DNA of 64,000 nucleotides from NCBI GenBank assembly GCA_011947345.1, contig JAAVTG010001021.1:248001-312000 (forward strand). Reading direction: 5' to 3'. Position numbers and translations under genes: made by a program. Numbering within the stretch: the stretch's first letter is position 1; the number at the start of each line of letters is the position of its first letter. Shown here piece after piece: positions 45,602 through 56,734 of the stretch. Below the pieces are notes generated by a model, which did not search any database, was not told the origin of the DNA, and saw only the letters and a list, made by a program, of their open reading frames with translations. The stretch comes from Phytophthora quininea. Lineage: Eukaryota; Oomycota; Peronosporomycetes; Peronosporales; Peronosporaceae.

Positions 45602-46105
45602 CGCCGCGAAGGGGAACTGCTGCGCACAGGGATCCGGCTGCTCGCGCGGTTGCAGCGTGTATGTACGACGCCACGAAGCGGCCTAGACTAGGGAGTGTTA
45701 CTGTATTCGGTCTAGTATAGGCAGAATCCCAGTTGAAGTGAGTCCAACACCTGTGGGTATCCTTTTGACGCGGATCGACCTCGCCATTCTGAGAAAAGCC
45801 CCTAGCAGCAGCCTACACTACCTCGACTGCCACGTGTACATGCAGGCGATCATGTCCGCTAGCCCTGCCAACAAGCGCGGCAGCAGGCTTTCGCTTCTTG
45901 TGAACGGTCCGCCCTTGTACTTTCCTCGCTGATGATTGGTCGATTTCTTCTGAGAATATCTGAGTCGTCAGTACCACTAGGGGTGTGGGAGAAAAGTTCT
46001 AGAAATGACGCCATTTTTGCAGTACGGTTAGCTTGAGTTCACTATGCAATCCGTCCTCGCAGCATTATTTGCCCAGCTGTTTCGCTTTCCGCACAAAATC
46101 CGCTG
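45602..46105. other. Divergent promoter region between the PH-protein and autophagy-receptor genes
   Basis: About 500 bp without a supported gene. Short open frames here match no family. It carries the upstream regions of two divergent genes. Confidence 0.5.
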
Positions 46106-46113
46106 TCATTTCC
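46106..46113 (+). promoter_or_regulatory. Oomycete initiator-like element upstream of the PB1-UBA gene
   Basis: TCATTTCC, followed directly by CAACTC, fits the oomycete Inr (TCAYTYYY) with a partial FPR. It lies 46 bp before the ATG at 46159, a typical spacing. Consensus evidence only. Confidence 0.55.
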
Positions 46114-46158
46114 CAACTCGAAGCCTAGAAGAGAAGAAGACACTACAACTACAGCAAG

Positions 46159-47186
46159 ATGGACGCCAAGCAGACCGCGCTCAAGATCGACCACAAGGGC
46201 GAGCTGCACCGCCTGCGCGTGGACCTGACGAGCTTCTCGCTCGAGGACCTGACGGCGCTGTTCGCCGAGACGTTCGCGCTGGCGCCCGGCTCGTTCGTGG
46301 TGCAGTACACGGACGCCGAGGGCGACTGCCTGAACGTGACGTCGCAGGCCGAGTTCGAGGAGGCCTGCCGCGTGTTCCTGGCCGGCGTAGAGGGCGCCAA
46401 GTCGCTGCGCTTCGTGGCCGTGAGCCGCACCCAAGTGGCGTTCCAGGAGAACGTGGCGGACCCGCTGCTCAAGGCCATCGAGAAGCTGGTGGAGACGCTG
46501 AACCAGGCCATGGAGAAGGTCAAGCGCGAGCAGTGGGCCGAGAAGGCGCAGCAGAAGGCCCAGTCGGGCATCAGCCAGACCAACGAGGCGCTCAAGAATG
46601 CGGCCAACGACGCGCGCGAGTCGCTCAACTCGGCGCGCCAGAGCATCCAGGAGATCCCGTTCGACCAGATCATGAAGGACACCCAGGAGCAGCTCAACAC
46701 GGCCCGCAAGAACCTGCAGGAGATCCCGTTCGACCAGCTCATGAAGGACACCACGGAGAGCATCAAGTGTGCCGCCGAGGGCATCAGCGAGTTTGCCAAG
46801 GAAGTGGTGGGCGAGATCAAGAACATGAAGACGGCCCAGCAGGCTGCCGAGGTCACCCCGGCCCCGGAGGTGCAGCAGCAGGAGGAGGCTGTGGAGGAGG
46901 CGGTCGATGTGACTGTTGCCGAGCCGGAGGCCGCTGTTGCTATTGCGACGAGCGACAGCGAGTGGGAGCAGGTGGCCGAACACGCCCCCGCTGCGGTGGA
47001 GGAGACCCCTGTGGTTGTGGAGCCGGCCGCCCCGTCGTGACGGAGGAGGAGCTCAAGTGGGCTACGGAGCTGTCGATGGTCCGTGACATCTTGCCTGGTG
47101 TGGAGGCTGCTGTGGTCATTGACCGCCTGGAGCAGTGCAACGGCAACGTGCAGGTGGTGCTCAACGCTCTCATGGAAGAGATGTAA
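46159..47186 (+). CDS. PB1-LIR-UBA protein, p62/NBR1-like selective autophagy receptor
   Basis: The N-terminal PB1 domain (about residues 5-90) shows the basic cluster 'HKGELHRLRVDL' and the acidic OPCA-type stretch 'QYTDAEGDCLNVTSQAEFEE'. The middle is helical, with two near-copies of a motif ('QEIPFDQIMKDT' and 'QEIPFDQLMKDT'). Before the end is 'SDSEWEQVAEH', an acidic-flanked W-x-x-V that fits an ATG8-interacting LIR. The C-terminus, in the next frame, is UBA-like ('VRDILPGVEAAVVIDRLEQC', 'VVLNALMEEM', stop 47184-47186). The two frames join if the CCCC run at 47030-47033 has one more C. PB1 (oligomerisation), LIR and UBA (ubiquitin) together define a p62/NBR1-type receptor. No ZZ finger or FW domain is present, so this is a minimal version. 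The start fits the Inr 46 bp upstream. Confidence 0.8.
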
Positions 47187-47693
47187 GCTGCGACTTCTGA
47201 GACTCGCTTCACGCAGAAAGAGTCGACCACGCTTTATTGTGCTCCAGTGCCATGCGACAGTGGATAGGAGGCGAGGAGGTTGAATCGTCTAAGGGAAGAG
47301 GCTTCGACCGGACTAGCCCAGATAACTACTCTGCAAACGCTAACAGTGCTATTTACATATTCTTTCGTCGCGTTCAATCCATGCTCAGCGTGCTTTGGTT
47401 TTGCCTATTGGTTTTGCCTGTAGTGAACAGCTAGAACAATTCATGTCTAAGGCAAAACACAACGTTCATTAAGTCACCTGGGAATATTTACTACAACTGC
47501 AGCGTGCTACGTTGAACCGAATCGTGGCAGCGGCTGTGTGCCTACTGCTTTTGCCGTCGCCGAATAGTGCTGCCATACTCGCGTGTGGCACAAACCCAGG
47601 GACGACTCCCAATTTGCAGAGGCCCCGCTGTACCGCAGCGCTTACTCATTTCTTCGACCACATTGCCGCAGGCATGCATGCGCCCGACATTGC
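47187..47693. other. Intergenic 3' flank between convergent genes
   Basis: About 500 bp between the stop of the PB1-UBA gene and the stop of the PI3-kinase gene. No gene, repeat or RNA recognised. Confidence 0.5.
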
Positions 47694-50600
47694 TTATCCA
47701 AAGGCATGCGCGATGTTGTGCAGGTAGTTATCAAAACGCTTGAATCGACTGTCGAGGCAGAAATGGATTGTCTGCTCAAAGGACTCGCGAGCTCGCTCGT
47801 CGGAGACTTCCGGTGCAAGCGTCGTCACGATGTGATTAATATCGTCCCGTCCCGTCAGTTCAGGCATGTCGGCCGGCACCATCAACAGCAACAACGACAC
47901 CAGCAGGTGCATGTGCTTACGTAGGACACAATACGCCGTGCATGCCGTGTCGACAAACTTGGCAAAGTCCTTACCTTCGACCCCGCCCAGAACATACGCC
48001 ATCTCATTGGTGAAGACGAATGGAGTTCGCTCACGTCGGATTCCCAACTTGTAATACTTGAGGTGACCAAGGAAGTGGCCGAAGTCAATATGGAAGTAGC
48101 GTCCAGACTGAGCAATCATAATGTTGTCGTTGTGGCGATCACCAATGCCAAGGATGCATGTGGCTACACAGTAGCCTGCGCAAGAGCGACTAAAAAGATC
48201 AACAGCAGCCTTGTGACTCCTCGGGTCAGGATTGTTAGCACGAATCCAGTCGGAGAAGCTGGGGTCCTTAAAGGTGCCCATCATGCCATCACGCCGGTGT
48301 ACTTCAGCCGTCGTCACAGAGTTGGGCACCATTTGAAGAATACCAGTCATCGGTGACGTCGCCACGCACTTGTACGGCTCCATCGCCAGATCAAGGCCAT
48401 CATCTCGCCACATTTCGTCCATCAAACGAATCAACTGCAACGTCAAACAGTCTTGCCGCACGTCATCGCCAGCCTTAAACATCACCGTCACCGGATCGCC
48501 GCCTTCCTCGGCATTCTCAAACACCAGCCACAGCGGCTTCTTTGCTGAGTCCATCACACGACACTTGCTCACAATAATCTTTCCGACTTCGATACGAGGA
48601 TCCAACGGAAGTTGGAAAGACCCCGGCAGGAGTTCATTCAAAGCTTCCAGACCCTGCTGCATCGTGCGCTTCATCTCAGCAGCACCGTCCTTCTTCTTTG
48701 CCTTTACGCTCTGACAAATACGCTCCAGCATGCCGCCCTCCGAGAAAAGCTTATCCTGAAGCTTCAGAATGGCGCGCATCTTCGAACTGCACACGTCCAA
48801 GTATGCGTTCAAAATGGTACCGTAACGCTCGCGATATTGATCATTGTGAGCCTCCACCTTCATACTCCAGAAGAGGTCGAAGCCAATCTGGTTCGGGTTC
48901 TTGATGGCACGTTCGATCAACATCATGGCCAAAGGGGACACGTGGTGGTTCTCAAACTTGATGGCCTGAACAAGTTGAGGCAAGAAATAGCTGAATGTGG
49001 TATCAGCCATCTGGCCCAGCTTCTCGACCGCAAAGATGCGCACGCCTTCGTGAGCAAACTCGCCATTCAGCAGCTCGATGTACGCTGCCTGGTGATCAGG
49101 AACAGACCACTTCGGAAGTAGCTTTACAGCCTCTTCGCATTCGTCACGGTCGTCCCAGTGAACACAGGACAGGATGCGTGGAAGAGCAGACGGGATATCG
49201 ATGAATTCTTCGCGGTGCATCCACAATTGCTCCTTTTGGTACGGACTAAACCGGTAGAGCGGGTCCAGCAAAATGAGCTTGCGCAGTTCGTTCAGTTCAG
49301 ACTCACCGCGCTGCGACGTGCTGTGTCCACTGCTGCGTGAAGTCGAATCTCGGCGATCCTGAGCAATGCATTCCAATATGTTTTTGCCATCGAGTTGGTC
49401 ACCATTGGCTTCCACGCGTGGGCTTTCGGCAACGACCGAAGTGGAATCGTCAAAGCTGCCGTTGGTGCTGCTGAAATCAGTGATGCTTGAGTCGCCCTTT
49501 GCCACCGTTTGAATCGCAAGCATCCATTCCTCTCGATCTTGCTTGGTCTCTGCTGAGATAATGTAGTCGCGGGACGAACCAAACGGTCGTACTTTAAAAC
49601 ACCACGTTTGGCGGAGCTTGCGAGTGCCCTTGTTGACAGGAGCCGTTGTGAACTTTTGGTTCATATCGTCTGCAGTCGTCACGGAGCAATTCCGCAACGT
49701 AATCAGTTTGCGAGGAGACGTCTCGTCGTCAGCATAACTGAGTGTGCACGTGCTCTGATCCACAACAAACCAACGCCGGCGCCACCGAGTCAACGAAGAA
49801 AAGTTACCCACTTTCTGCAGCCATCCCTCCTTGCGAAGCATGACGGAGCGGCTGCTCGTGATAATGCTTCGTCGGTGCGTGCGTTCACTCAGTGAAGTCC
49901 CATCGTTGTCGCTCCAGTCAAACTTGATCGGCGTGTCAAATTTGGCAAACTCAACCTGAATCATGGGCTCGTTCGGTAGCGTGACATGAGGCACTGGCCC
50001 TTGGACACACGAGTGGAGGTTGTTATACATGTGCACATATTGCTGGCCCTGCGTCAGCGTTCCATCCACTTCAAACGCGTTCACACCAGTCACCAGCATT
50101 TTCTCTTCGGTCGCATCCATATTAGACGCCGAGCTACCAACGACCTTCTTCACACCCAGAACGGTCAGCTGCACGCGCATTGTCCGCGTGATGTTGCAAA
50201 TGTCAATGTTAAACTTGTGCCAGACCGGGTCATCCCACTCAGCATAGAGTAAGTCATTCCTTTGGGCCTTCAACCGGACGTCCCTTGTATCCATAACACC
50301 GCTGTCTAGAAGCTGACCTCCATCAAGCAGTTCAATCCGAACGATGACACTTGAACTCGTCAATGGGATGCGACTCACTACAGCCTCCTCACTCGAGCGC
50401 TTCCGGACGCATGTTGTGCGAGGAATATTGAGAACACGGCGAATTCGGATAGCGAAGGGCCGCTCAATAATCCCACTCGGCAGGGATGGATTACGGTCCA
50501 CCGAAGGTCGCTCCCACTCGTCACCCAGAGTCGTCATCTGGAGCGACGTGGCCCGTTCACCACCATCGTACAGATCCGCAAACTGGCTAATCATGTTGTT

Positions 50601-51807
50601 CATGGAGCCACCGCCGACTGGCAAGTCCCTGCCAATACTCAAATTCATCATTGCAGTTTCCTGAATAACAGACTCGTGAATCACAGTCAACCGGATCGTC
50701 TTCTTGGTCAGCAAGCATTCGCGCACGTGCACATACTCGTTCAGCACACGGAAGCGGTCAATCATGTAGTCGCGATATCCTGTGATCTTCAAGCGGTACT
50801 CGGCGGGGTTGTACGGCTTCAGAGGGGCTGCATCGAGGGCCTGCTCGTAGCAGTTGAAAATGTGCTCCACAATTTGGCCCACGGTGTCGCCTGTAGTGAC
50901 CACCATGCGCACATCGGTAATGGCCTTGGCGCTCACTTCCTGCAGCTGAAACATTCTCTTGTACGTCACGTGCACAGCACTAAACTTGACCACGTCACAA
51001 AGCGCCTTCAGCCAGCGCTGGTATTCCGGTTCGGAATCCAGACAAATCGCCCACGTGCGCGTCGTCGTCACCAGCAGAATGCCGTGCGCCTCCGACTTGG
51101 AGTCCATCGGCTGCAGCGACGACACTCTGTCCAGGTCGATGCGTCCTCGTTCCAGCGCCCTCTTTTCGTCCCGACTGAGCGGGATGCCGTTCTTCTCGGG
51201 CTTCTTCTTGTAGTACATCAGCACACTACCATTAAGCTCCATGTATCTCCGCTTGAAGGCCTTGTTCTTCTCGCCCTTCTTGCGGATGAAGCCCCCATGT
51301 GGTTGCTCATGGGCTGCGTGAGCGAGATGGGCTCGTCCGAGATAATGAGGTTGGCCGGTATGCGCGCCACGGTCTTGAGCGGCGTGATGAGCGCGAACTG
51401 GTTCTTCTGGTTGGAGTTGTGAGCGATCCAGTCGCCTTCCTCCACCTTGAACTCGGGCGTGTTGGCGCGGACCTCGAGCTCAGCGGGGAGATCTCTTCGT
51501 GGGCCGTCTTGAGCACCTTTCCCACGGCGGACCGGAAGTAGAGCGACTCCTTGGAGTGGTACAGGTCCGGCACTGGCTGCCAGCGCTTGTCGTCGCCCGT
51601 CATGGAGCGCCCCACCTTGGCGTACGGGTTCAGCGCCTCGAAAGACGGCACCAGCGACACGTCCACGTTGCGGAAGTTGGCGCCGTTCTCGTAGTTGCTG
51701 TAGGCGGCCGAGATGAAGCTGGACGCCGTGCTGCGCACCGAGTTGATGGCGCTGCTGCTGCCCTGCAGCACGCTGTGCATGGACTGGCGCGAGTTCAGCC
51801 CGAACAT
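47694..51807 (-). CDS. Phosphatidylinositol 3-kinase with two PH domains, RBD, C2, helical and catalytic domains
   Basis: Makes 3-phosphoinositides at membranes. The ATG at 51807 starts 'MFGLNSRQSMHSVLQGSSSA'. The first PH domain spans 'FIRKKGEKNKAFKRRYMELN' to 'TWAICLDSEPEYQRWLKALC'. An RBD-like stretch follows ('MVVTTGDTVGQIVEHIFNCY'), then C2 ('FAIRIRRVLNIPRTTC'), a second PH ('GWLQKVGNFSSLTRWRRRWF' ... 'DREEWMLAIQ'), the PIK helical domain ('SCVHWDDRDECEEAVKLLPK') and the kinase ('LWLVFENAEEGGDPVTVMFK', catalytic 'GIGDRHNDN', 'HIDFGHFLG'). It ends 'YLHNIAHAFG'. The last 1,180 codons form one uninterrupted frame with no introns. Two breaks, 51485-51488 (GGGG) and 51292-51296 (CCCCC), are each closed by one base. 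RBD-C2-helical-kinase order is class I/II-like; the PH pair is unusual. No p85-binding domain seen. Confidence 0.93.
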
Positions 51808-52346
51808 GGCTGGGCTTCGGGTGTGAAGGGCCTGCGGAGCCCGCGGTTCGAGGAGCGGGGAGACCTTGTACGCAAGGGGCTCTGCGCGCTGCCGCCCTGT
51901 CGGATGTAGGCGCTCGGCGGCGCGGGGGAGGCTTCTCTTCCGCGCGCTGTGTGGCTGCTGGCTCGGCCGGTTGCTGCGGCCCCAGGAGTAGAATTTCCTT
52001 CTCCTGCTCCCGCTCGAATGACGCGAAGCCCTAGTCGCCGTGTTAAAAAGTGGGTCGCCCTGAAATAATCCCTGCGAGAACGAGTGCACCTAGCACAGAG
52101 CAATATAATATATATTCTTAACGATAGATTGCCGTAATCATTTACACAAACCGAGTATAACAGAATGTGGGTACGCTCTCCCAACCTGCAGCAATCAATG
52201 GAGACGGATTAAGGCTCTTTTTGAACCAAAGTTTTACACTACGTTTTATGCGCCAAAATTGGCTCGCCCGATGCATGCCGGGCAGGAGCGATCTCGCTGC
52301 TTGGCGTTGATAGTAGCCATGCAAGATCTTCGTTGTGGTGCGAATC

Positions 52347-53531
52347 ATGCCGGGGATGGCGAAGGATGGCTGCTGCGCGAGTGGCTTTGCCGGCAGTGCA
52401 GACTCGCCGCTAGAGTGGTCGCTAGCGAAGCGGCGCACTTCGCCAAAAATGGAGTCGCGCTGCCCGCCCCCGCTCAGCGCCAGCAACGTGCTCTGGTGGA
52501 GTCGCAGCTATGGACAGCAGACCGGGGAGAAGCACCCTGACAAGGCAGCGCTTGGTGGGTTCTACCGGGCCATCCGCGACAATCAAGTGGAGCAGGTTCG
52601 CGCGTTCGTGGACCAGCACCCGGCAGCCGTGTTCACCAAGGTAGGGTGCTCTGTTACACGTAGTTAGCAACAATTACTTCGTTCGGCAGGCGGCTCACAT
52701 CTGCCGGGTGAAGAGCAGGTCTTTGTAAGTGCACACCGGTCAAGGGGTGGCCGCCAGGCAATCTACTGATCACGCATGGATCGTGTAGGGCTGCAGTCAG
52801 GTTTGACACCAACCGGAGCCGCCGTTGGCGATGTAGATTGGTGGTGATGGCTCTGGTTTTCTTGCTGCAGAGAACGCCGCTGTACGTCGCGAGCTTTTTC
52901 GGTCGGCACGAGGTGGTCAAGCTGCTGCTGCGTCGCGGCGCCGACAAGTATCCACGTCGGTAGGCTTTGCAGCGCGTGCAGCAGACTGACATGCCGGCGG
53001 CATTTTTACTTGTATCTTGCAGAGATCTGCTGTGCGATGGCGCGCGGCCGATCGATGTGGCGGGCTTCGCCGCCGCCGACCCCGTCGACCGCATGAAGGT
53101 TCGAGCTCTGCTGCAAGGTAACACCCACCACTGCAACCACGCACGACCAGCGGCATCTAATGCCCCTGGCGACATTTCCAGGCGATGTCTGCCCTCAAGT
53201 CATGCTGCGCCTCGACGAGCGGCGCGCGAGCTCTTCCACCAGCGAGACTAGCTCAATGTTCCGACTCCAAATCCACTTTAGCGAGCGCGTCCGCGAATTC
53301 ACCGTCGAGGACGTGGTCGTGGGCGACGGCGCCGTGGTCTCGAGCTTCTCCATGCTGCGCGAGGACCTGTACGTGGCGACGGTGCAGCTGGCCAATGGCG
53401 TCACCTCGGCCACCGTGCACGTCCCCGCGGAGGCAGCGCGCGCGGCTGGCGGCCGTCGCCTCTTGAACGCCAGCTCAGGGCTTCTCCGGCTGGCGGTTGG
53501 CGTCCCATCCCAGAGCCGCAGTGTCGTCTAG
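52347..53531 (+). CDS. Ankyrin-repeat protein
   Basis: Exons: 52347-52640, 52871-52959, 53023-53117 and 53182-53531; introns of 230, 63 and 64 nt, all GT-AG and phase-consistent. Start ATG 52347, 'MPGMAKDGCC' (a longer GTG-initiated reading is not needed). Ankyrin units: 'FYRAIRDNQVEQVRAFVDQH', then 'TPLYVASFFGRHEVVKLLLR' and 'GARPIDVAGFAAADP'. The C-terminal half ('FRLQIHFSERVREFTVEDVV', 'EDLYVATVQLANGVTSATVH') is beta-rich and unknown. It is divergent from the PI3-kinase gene (540 bp). The first intron is unusually long for this window. Function unknown; ankyrin repeats indicate protein binding. Confidence 0.78.
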
Positions 53532-53737
53532 ACGCAGCAAGGCGAGAATACACCTAACCTTCTGGTTGATTTGGCTATCTCTGGTGGCAGGGGCCCCACA
53601 TAGTGGACCCGGCCCAGGCCGTTCACCATGCGCGCCTCTCAGCCGCCTGAGCGGCGGGAAAAGAAAGAAGCCGGCGTCTGCTCCATTCTGGAAAGCCCCT
53701 GACCAAGCGAGCGACTCCCCATCTCTCAAACAGAGCC

Positions 53738-54151
53738 ATGAAGAAGAGCGTGCGTTGGTCCACCGTCACCGTCTACGAGTTCGGCGTGGAGCTGGGCGGC
53801 AGCGCCGTTCCTAAGCATGGCGGGCCTTCCATCGGGCTGGCCAAGACGCCGCGCTGTGTGTGGAGCGCGCCCGTCAACGACACGCTCATGGAGCGCGAAG
53901 AGCTGGAGGACGACGGCTCGGAGCCGCAGCCGCCCGTGACTGCGGGCCCGCATGCCAAGAACACCAAGAAGGTCGTCATGCGTACGGCTCGCCGCCGAAA
54001 GGTGCGCTGGCTCAAGCCCCTGGAGCGCGTGACCATGCTCACCAAGGCCGGCTGCAGCGAGAAGCGCATCTACCGCATGATGATGGAATCGTCGGAGATC
54101 GCCATGTCCAGGAGACTCAGTCTGCGGGTGGATTGCGCGATGCCGGTGTAA
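53738..54151 (+). CDS. Small protein with CSRNP-N-like domain
   Basis: 137 residues, one exon. The N-terminus 'SVRWSTVTVYEFGVELGGSA' followed by 'VPKHGGPSIGLA' closely follows the conserved start of the cysteine/serine-rich nuclear protein (CSRNP/AXUD1) domain, whose pattern is (S)VRF-x-VTVY-F...SVPS-GG-LGMA. The rest is basic ('RTARRRKVRWLKPLERVTML'). The Cys-rich part of animal CSRNPs is absent. It is a likely nuclear or regulatory oomycete protein, with the domain match from memory and function unassigned. It follows the ankyrin gene in the same direction with a 206-bp gap. Confidence 0.75.
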   Translation: MKKSVRWSTVTVYEFGVELGGSAVPKHGGPSIGLAKTPRCVWSAPVNDTLMEREELEDDGSEPQPPVTAGPHAKNTKKVVMRTARRRKVRWLKPLERVTMLTKAGCSEKRIYRMMMESSEIAMSRRLSLRVDCAMPV

Positions 54152-54505
54152 ATGCCGATAGATGAGGACGCTGGAGAGTGATATGGTGCCTGCAGTGAAG
54201 CGTGGAAGTGGTTGAGGGTTGGAGTATGATAGAAGACTCGAAGCAGGGCTAGCTCGAGGCTAGTGGGGATGTAACATATAATTTACGACAAGTGATGGAG
54301 GTCGAGATGCTGGTCATTTGCACTGCCAGGCCGAGTGGAAGCGCAGACAGGAGCCGCGTGTGCTAGTAGTGCTAGCCGAGCATTCAATCGCAGTCGAGCC
54401 CTGTCCCATCGGCCGTTAGACAAAGGCTTTCATTCTGGTTTTCTCAAACGTAAGCGAGGAAGCGTTAAATCTCCAACATTGGGCTCATGTGTTGTGGTGC
54501 TGTAG
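54152..54505. other. Intergenic, nothing recognised
   Basis: About 350 bp with no open frame of note, no recognised RNA gene and no repeat. It marks the beginning of the gene-poor right part of the window. Confidence 0.45.
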
Positions 54506-54873
54506 ATGTCGGGCATTGTCGACTTGACACGCAGCAGCTCAAGCGAAGAGGAGTATGAGGCCAAGGCTCCCGCATCAAAAGTCCCTCAACAGGGCAGGAG
54601 ATCAAGCAGACTGGCAACAGCTCATCTGCGAAGACTGTTAACTCGAAGGGTATGTGCGCAGAAGACGGAGTGGCCGAGTTAGCTGCTTTGAATGAGCTCT
54701 CTTCTCTTCCTACTGTCTACGAATTGACTAAGCGAAAAAGGAAGCTCAAGCGCGACCCGTTTCCCGCTCCAAAGAGTAGGAAAACACGCTACCAACAGTT
54801 GAAGAAAGCTGCGCGAACTTCTGGGAATCGAGTTATCAATGCCACGTCTACAAGGACGCTTTCCGAAAAATAA
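54506..54873 (+). CDS. Hypothetical basic protein, possible truncated gene
   Basis: The ATG at 54506 begins 'MSGIVDLTRSSSSEEEYEAK', with an acidic Ser cluster resembling a SUMO-interaction motif (IVDLT next to SSSSEEE). One frame change at the GGG run 54592-54594 leads into 'CAEDGVAELAALNELSSLPT' and a basic end 'KRKRKLKRDPFPAPKSRKTR', stopping at 54871-54873. No family recognised. It may be the N-terminal remnant of a larger repeat-associated protein. Confidence 0.4.
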
Positions 54874-55028
54874 AAGCACGAAGGCTGGGATTTTTGTTTG
54901 TGTCCCAGTCGTTCCATATGCACAATGCCTCACCATGATACCTTCAGCCTGCTCCGTTTTCCCAAAGTGGCCCGTCACAGAAGCAGGTTCTCTCCTTTTC
55001 ATTCGAGAATCTGCCGCCTGGAGGAAAG

Positions 55029-56178
55029 ATGGCGAAGCTCTTTGTGCGATTGTTGGTGCGCAAGGATAGCGTTTTCCCGGTAGTCATCGATGAGAGCGAG
55101 TCAGTGGGGGACCTGAAGGAGGCGATTCAGAAGAAGAAGCCCGACACGATCAAGTGTGAAGCCGACAAGATACAGCTCTTCCTGACGTGGACGGAGAGCG
55201 ACAGGTGGCTGCAGTCCCGCTCAGAAGATGCGAAGAAGCTCAAGAAGGGAGAGAAGACTGCTTTAATCGAAGCGCTATTACACGAAGACAAAGAGCTGCA
55301 GGGGAGGATGGCCTTGCAGACGTGTTGGAGGATATGGACCCGCCAGCCACTGGCCAAATCCACGTGCTGGTGGTGGTATCCCGCTCGAAGAGAAGACATC
55401 ATCTCCACTTGGGGACATTGCCGCCACGTTGTTTCAATACACTTTCTTGAAAGTTCTTAGTACAACGCCTTCGAGGACTCAAGAACTGAAGCACCAATTG
55501 TTGGAGACATACAAGTGTGATCGCGGCGAAAACCAGTACGGCCACCCCATGTTGCTATGCATGCTGTTGAATGTTGCTCTACCGAGCACTGTTGTGATTG
55601 CATCACACATTTTCCGACGAGAGCACGATCGACTGAAAGATTGTTTCGTGCAAATCGAGGATATTGACGATGTGAGGAATGGCTTGCTGTTGTTCAAACC
55701 GATTGAAAGCGCCTTCGATCATCACGACCTTGCGTTTCTTGTCGACGAGCGAGATTAGTTCACACTGAAGATTTTTAATCCGAAGATCAAGGCGGAGCTG
55801 GTCGTGGACTGGTTGGCCCAAAAGCAATGGGATGCACTTGGAGGGAGTTCTCTACGAGACGATTGGAGGACAACTAAGGATCCAGTCTTTGCTCCAAGTG
55901 CGCCGGATTTCGAAGTGCACACGACGTTTGGCGAGTTGGATGGCGAGTCACTTCAGTTTCCAAGAGGGTCAACACTTCGTCCTTTCAGGCGTTGTTTGTA
56001 CCATCAAGCTCTGTTGGCCAAAACAAAGGCGATTACCGAGGGATGGGAGTCGAAAGATTATAAGTTCGATGCCTTCTCGTCAGAAGGGTTCACACTGCAA
56101 GAGAAGATGAAATTTCTATTTGATAGCAAATCTGATTATATGAGTTCGTTAGCGATTTCGGACAAAGTCTTGGCTTGA
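55029..56178 (+). pseudogene. Crinkler (CRN)-type effector gene, broken
   Basis: The ATG at 55029 starts the conserved CRN N-terminus ('FVRLLVRKDSVFPVVIDESE'). The position of the LFLAK translocation motif reads 'IQLFLTW', a divergent form. Further downstream, in another frame, is 'GQIHVLVVV', equivalent to the HVLVxxP end of the DWL region. A C-terminal part near 55429-55758 has 'IEDIDDVRNGLLLFKPIESA', typical of HNH-endonuclease-like CRN/fungal domains. The following 'FRRCLYHQALLAKTKAI' region (to 56178) is the usual tail of that domain. Two frame changes (near 55310 and 55375) and one in-frame TAG at 55756-55758 break the gene. The TAG is not a homopolymer error, so it is probably a pseudogene. 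It lies at the boundary of the repeat-rich segment. Confidence 0.8.
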
Positions 56179-56734
56179 GACGGAAGCTACAAGGATAAGG
56201 ACGAAAAAATGAGCTAGGCTGAAGTACCAAAACACTCCAAATGCACGCAGCGGACGTGTCCGCCGCTATGTTTCACGAGAATAGAGCATGTCTGCGCTAT
56301 TGGAAGCACAACGGGGCCGTAGAAGCTAGACCTATCGTGCTCGTCATATTTGAGGTCTCCTCAGTTGGTTTGACGCAGCCAACGGTGCGCTGCGCTTGCA
56401 ATTCCGTGGATATCCGATTCAATAGGACCCACGAAACAGCTTAATAGCTAAGACTTCGCAAAAGGACGTTGAAGCGAACGATGGCATGGAGCGAGCGGTC
56501 GGCGGCGAGCGTAGAGAGGGAACGAGGCGGCGCAAGACGAGGGCAACACGCGCAAAGATGCTAGAGCAGCAGACGCAGCGAATGGCGGCGAGTTCGTGCA
56601 ACTAGCGGCGTCTCTCGACCGCTGCGTGGCCTTCAACCCGAAGCAATGGCGCCACGTGCTAGACAAGTCTGCAGTCGTGCTGAACCACCGAAAGAGCGAC
56701 GTAATAAAACCTCCTACAAGCAAATATACAAAAT
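56179..56734. other. Intergenic, nothing firmly recognised
   Basis: About 550 bp between the broken CRN and a minus-strand repeat-type frame. Short frames on both strands match no family. It may include the degraded 3' end of the next element. Confidence 0.4.

Noticed and set aside
46042..46983. Leu/His/Arg-rich 313-codon frame opposite the PB1-UBA gene
   Set aside because: It is a composition shadow of the codon-biased sense strand; the sense strand encodes recognisable PB1, LIR and UBA segments.
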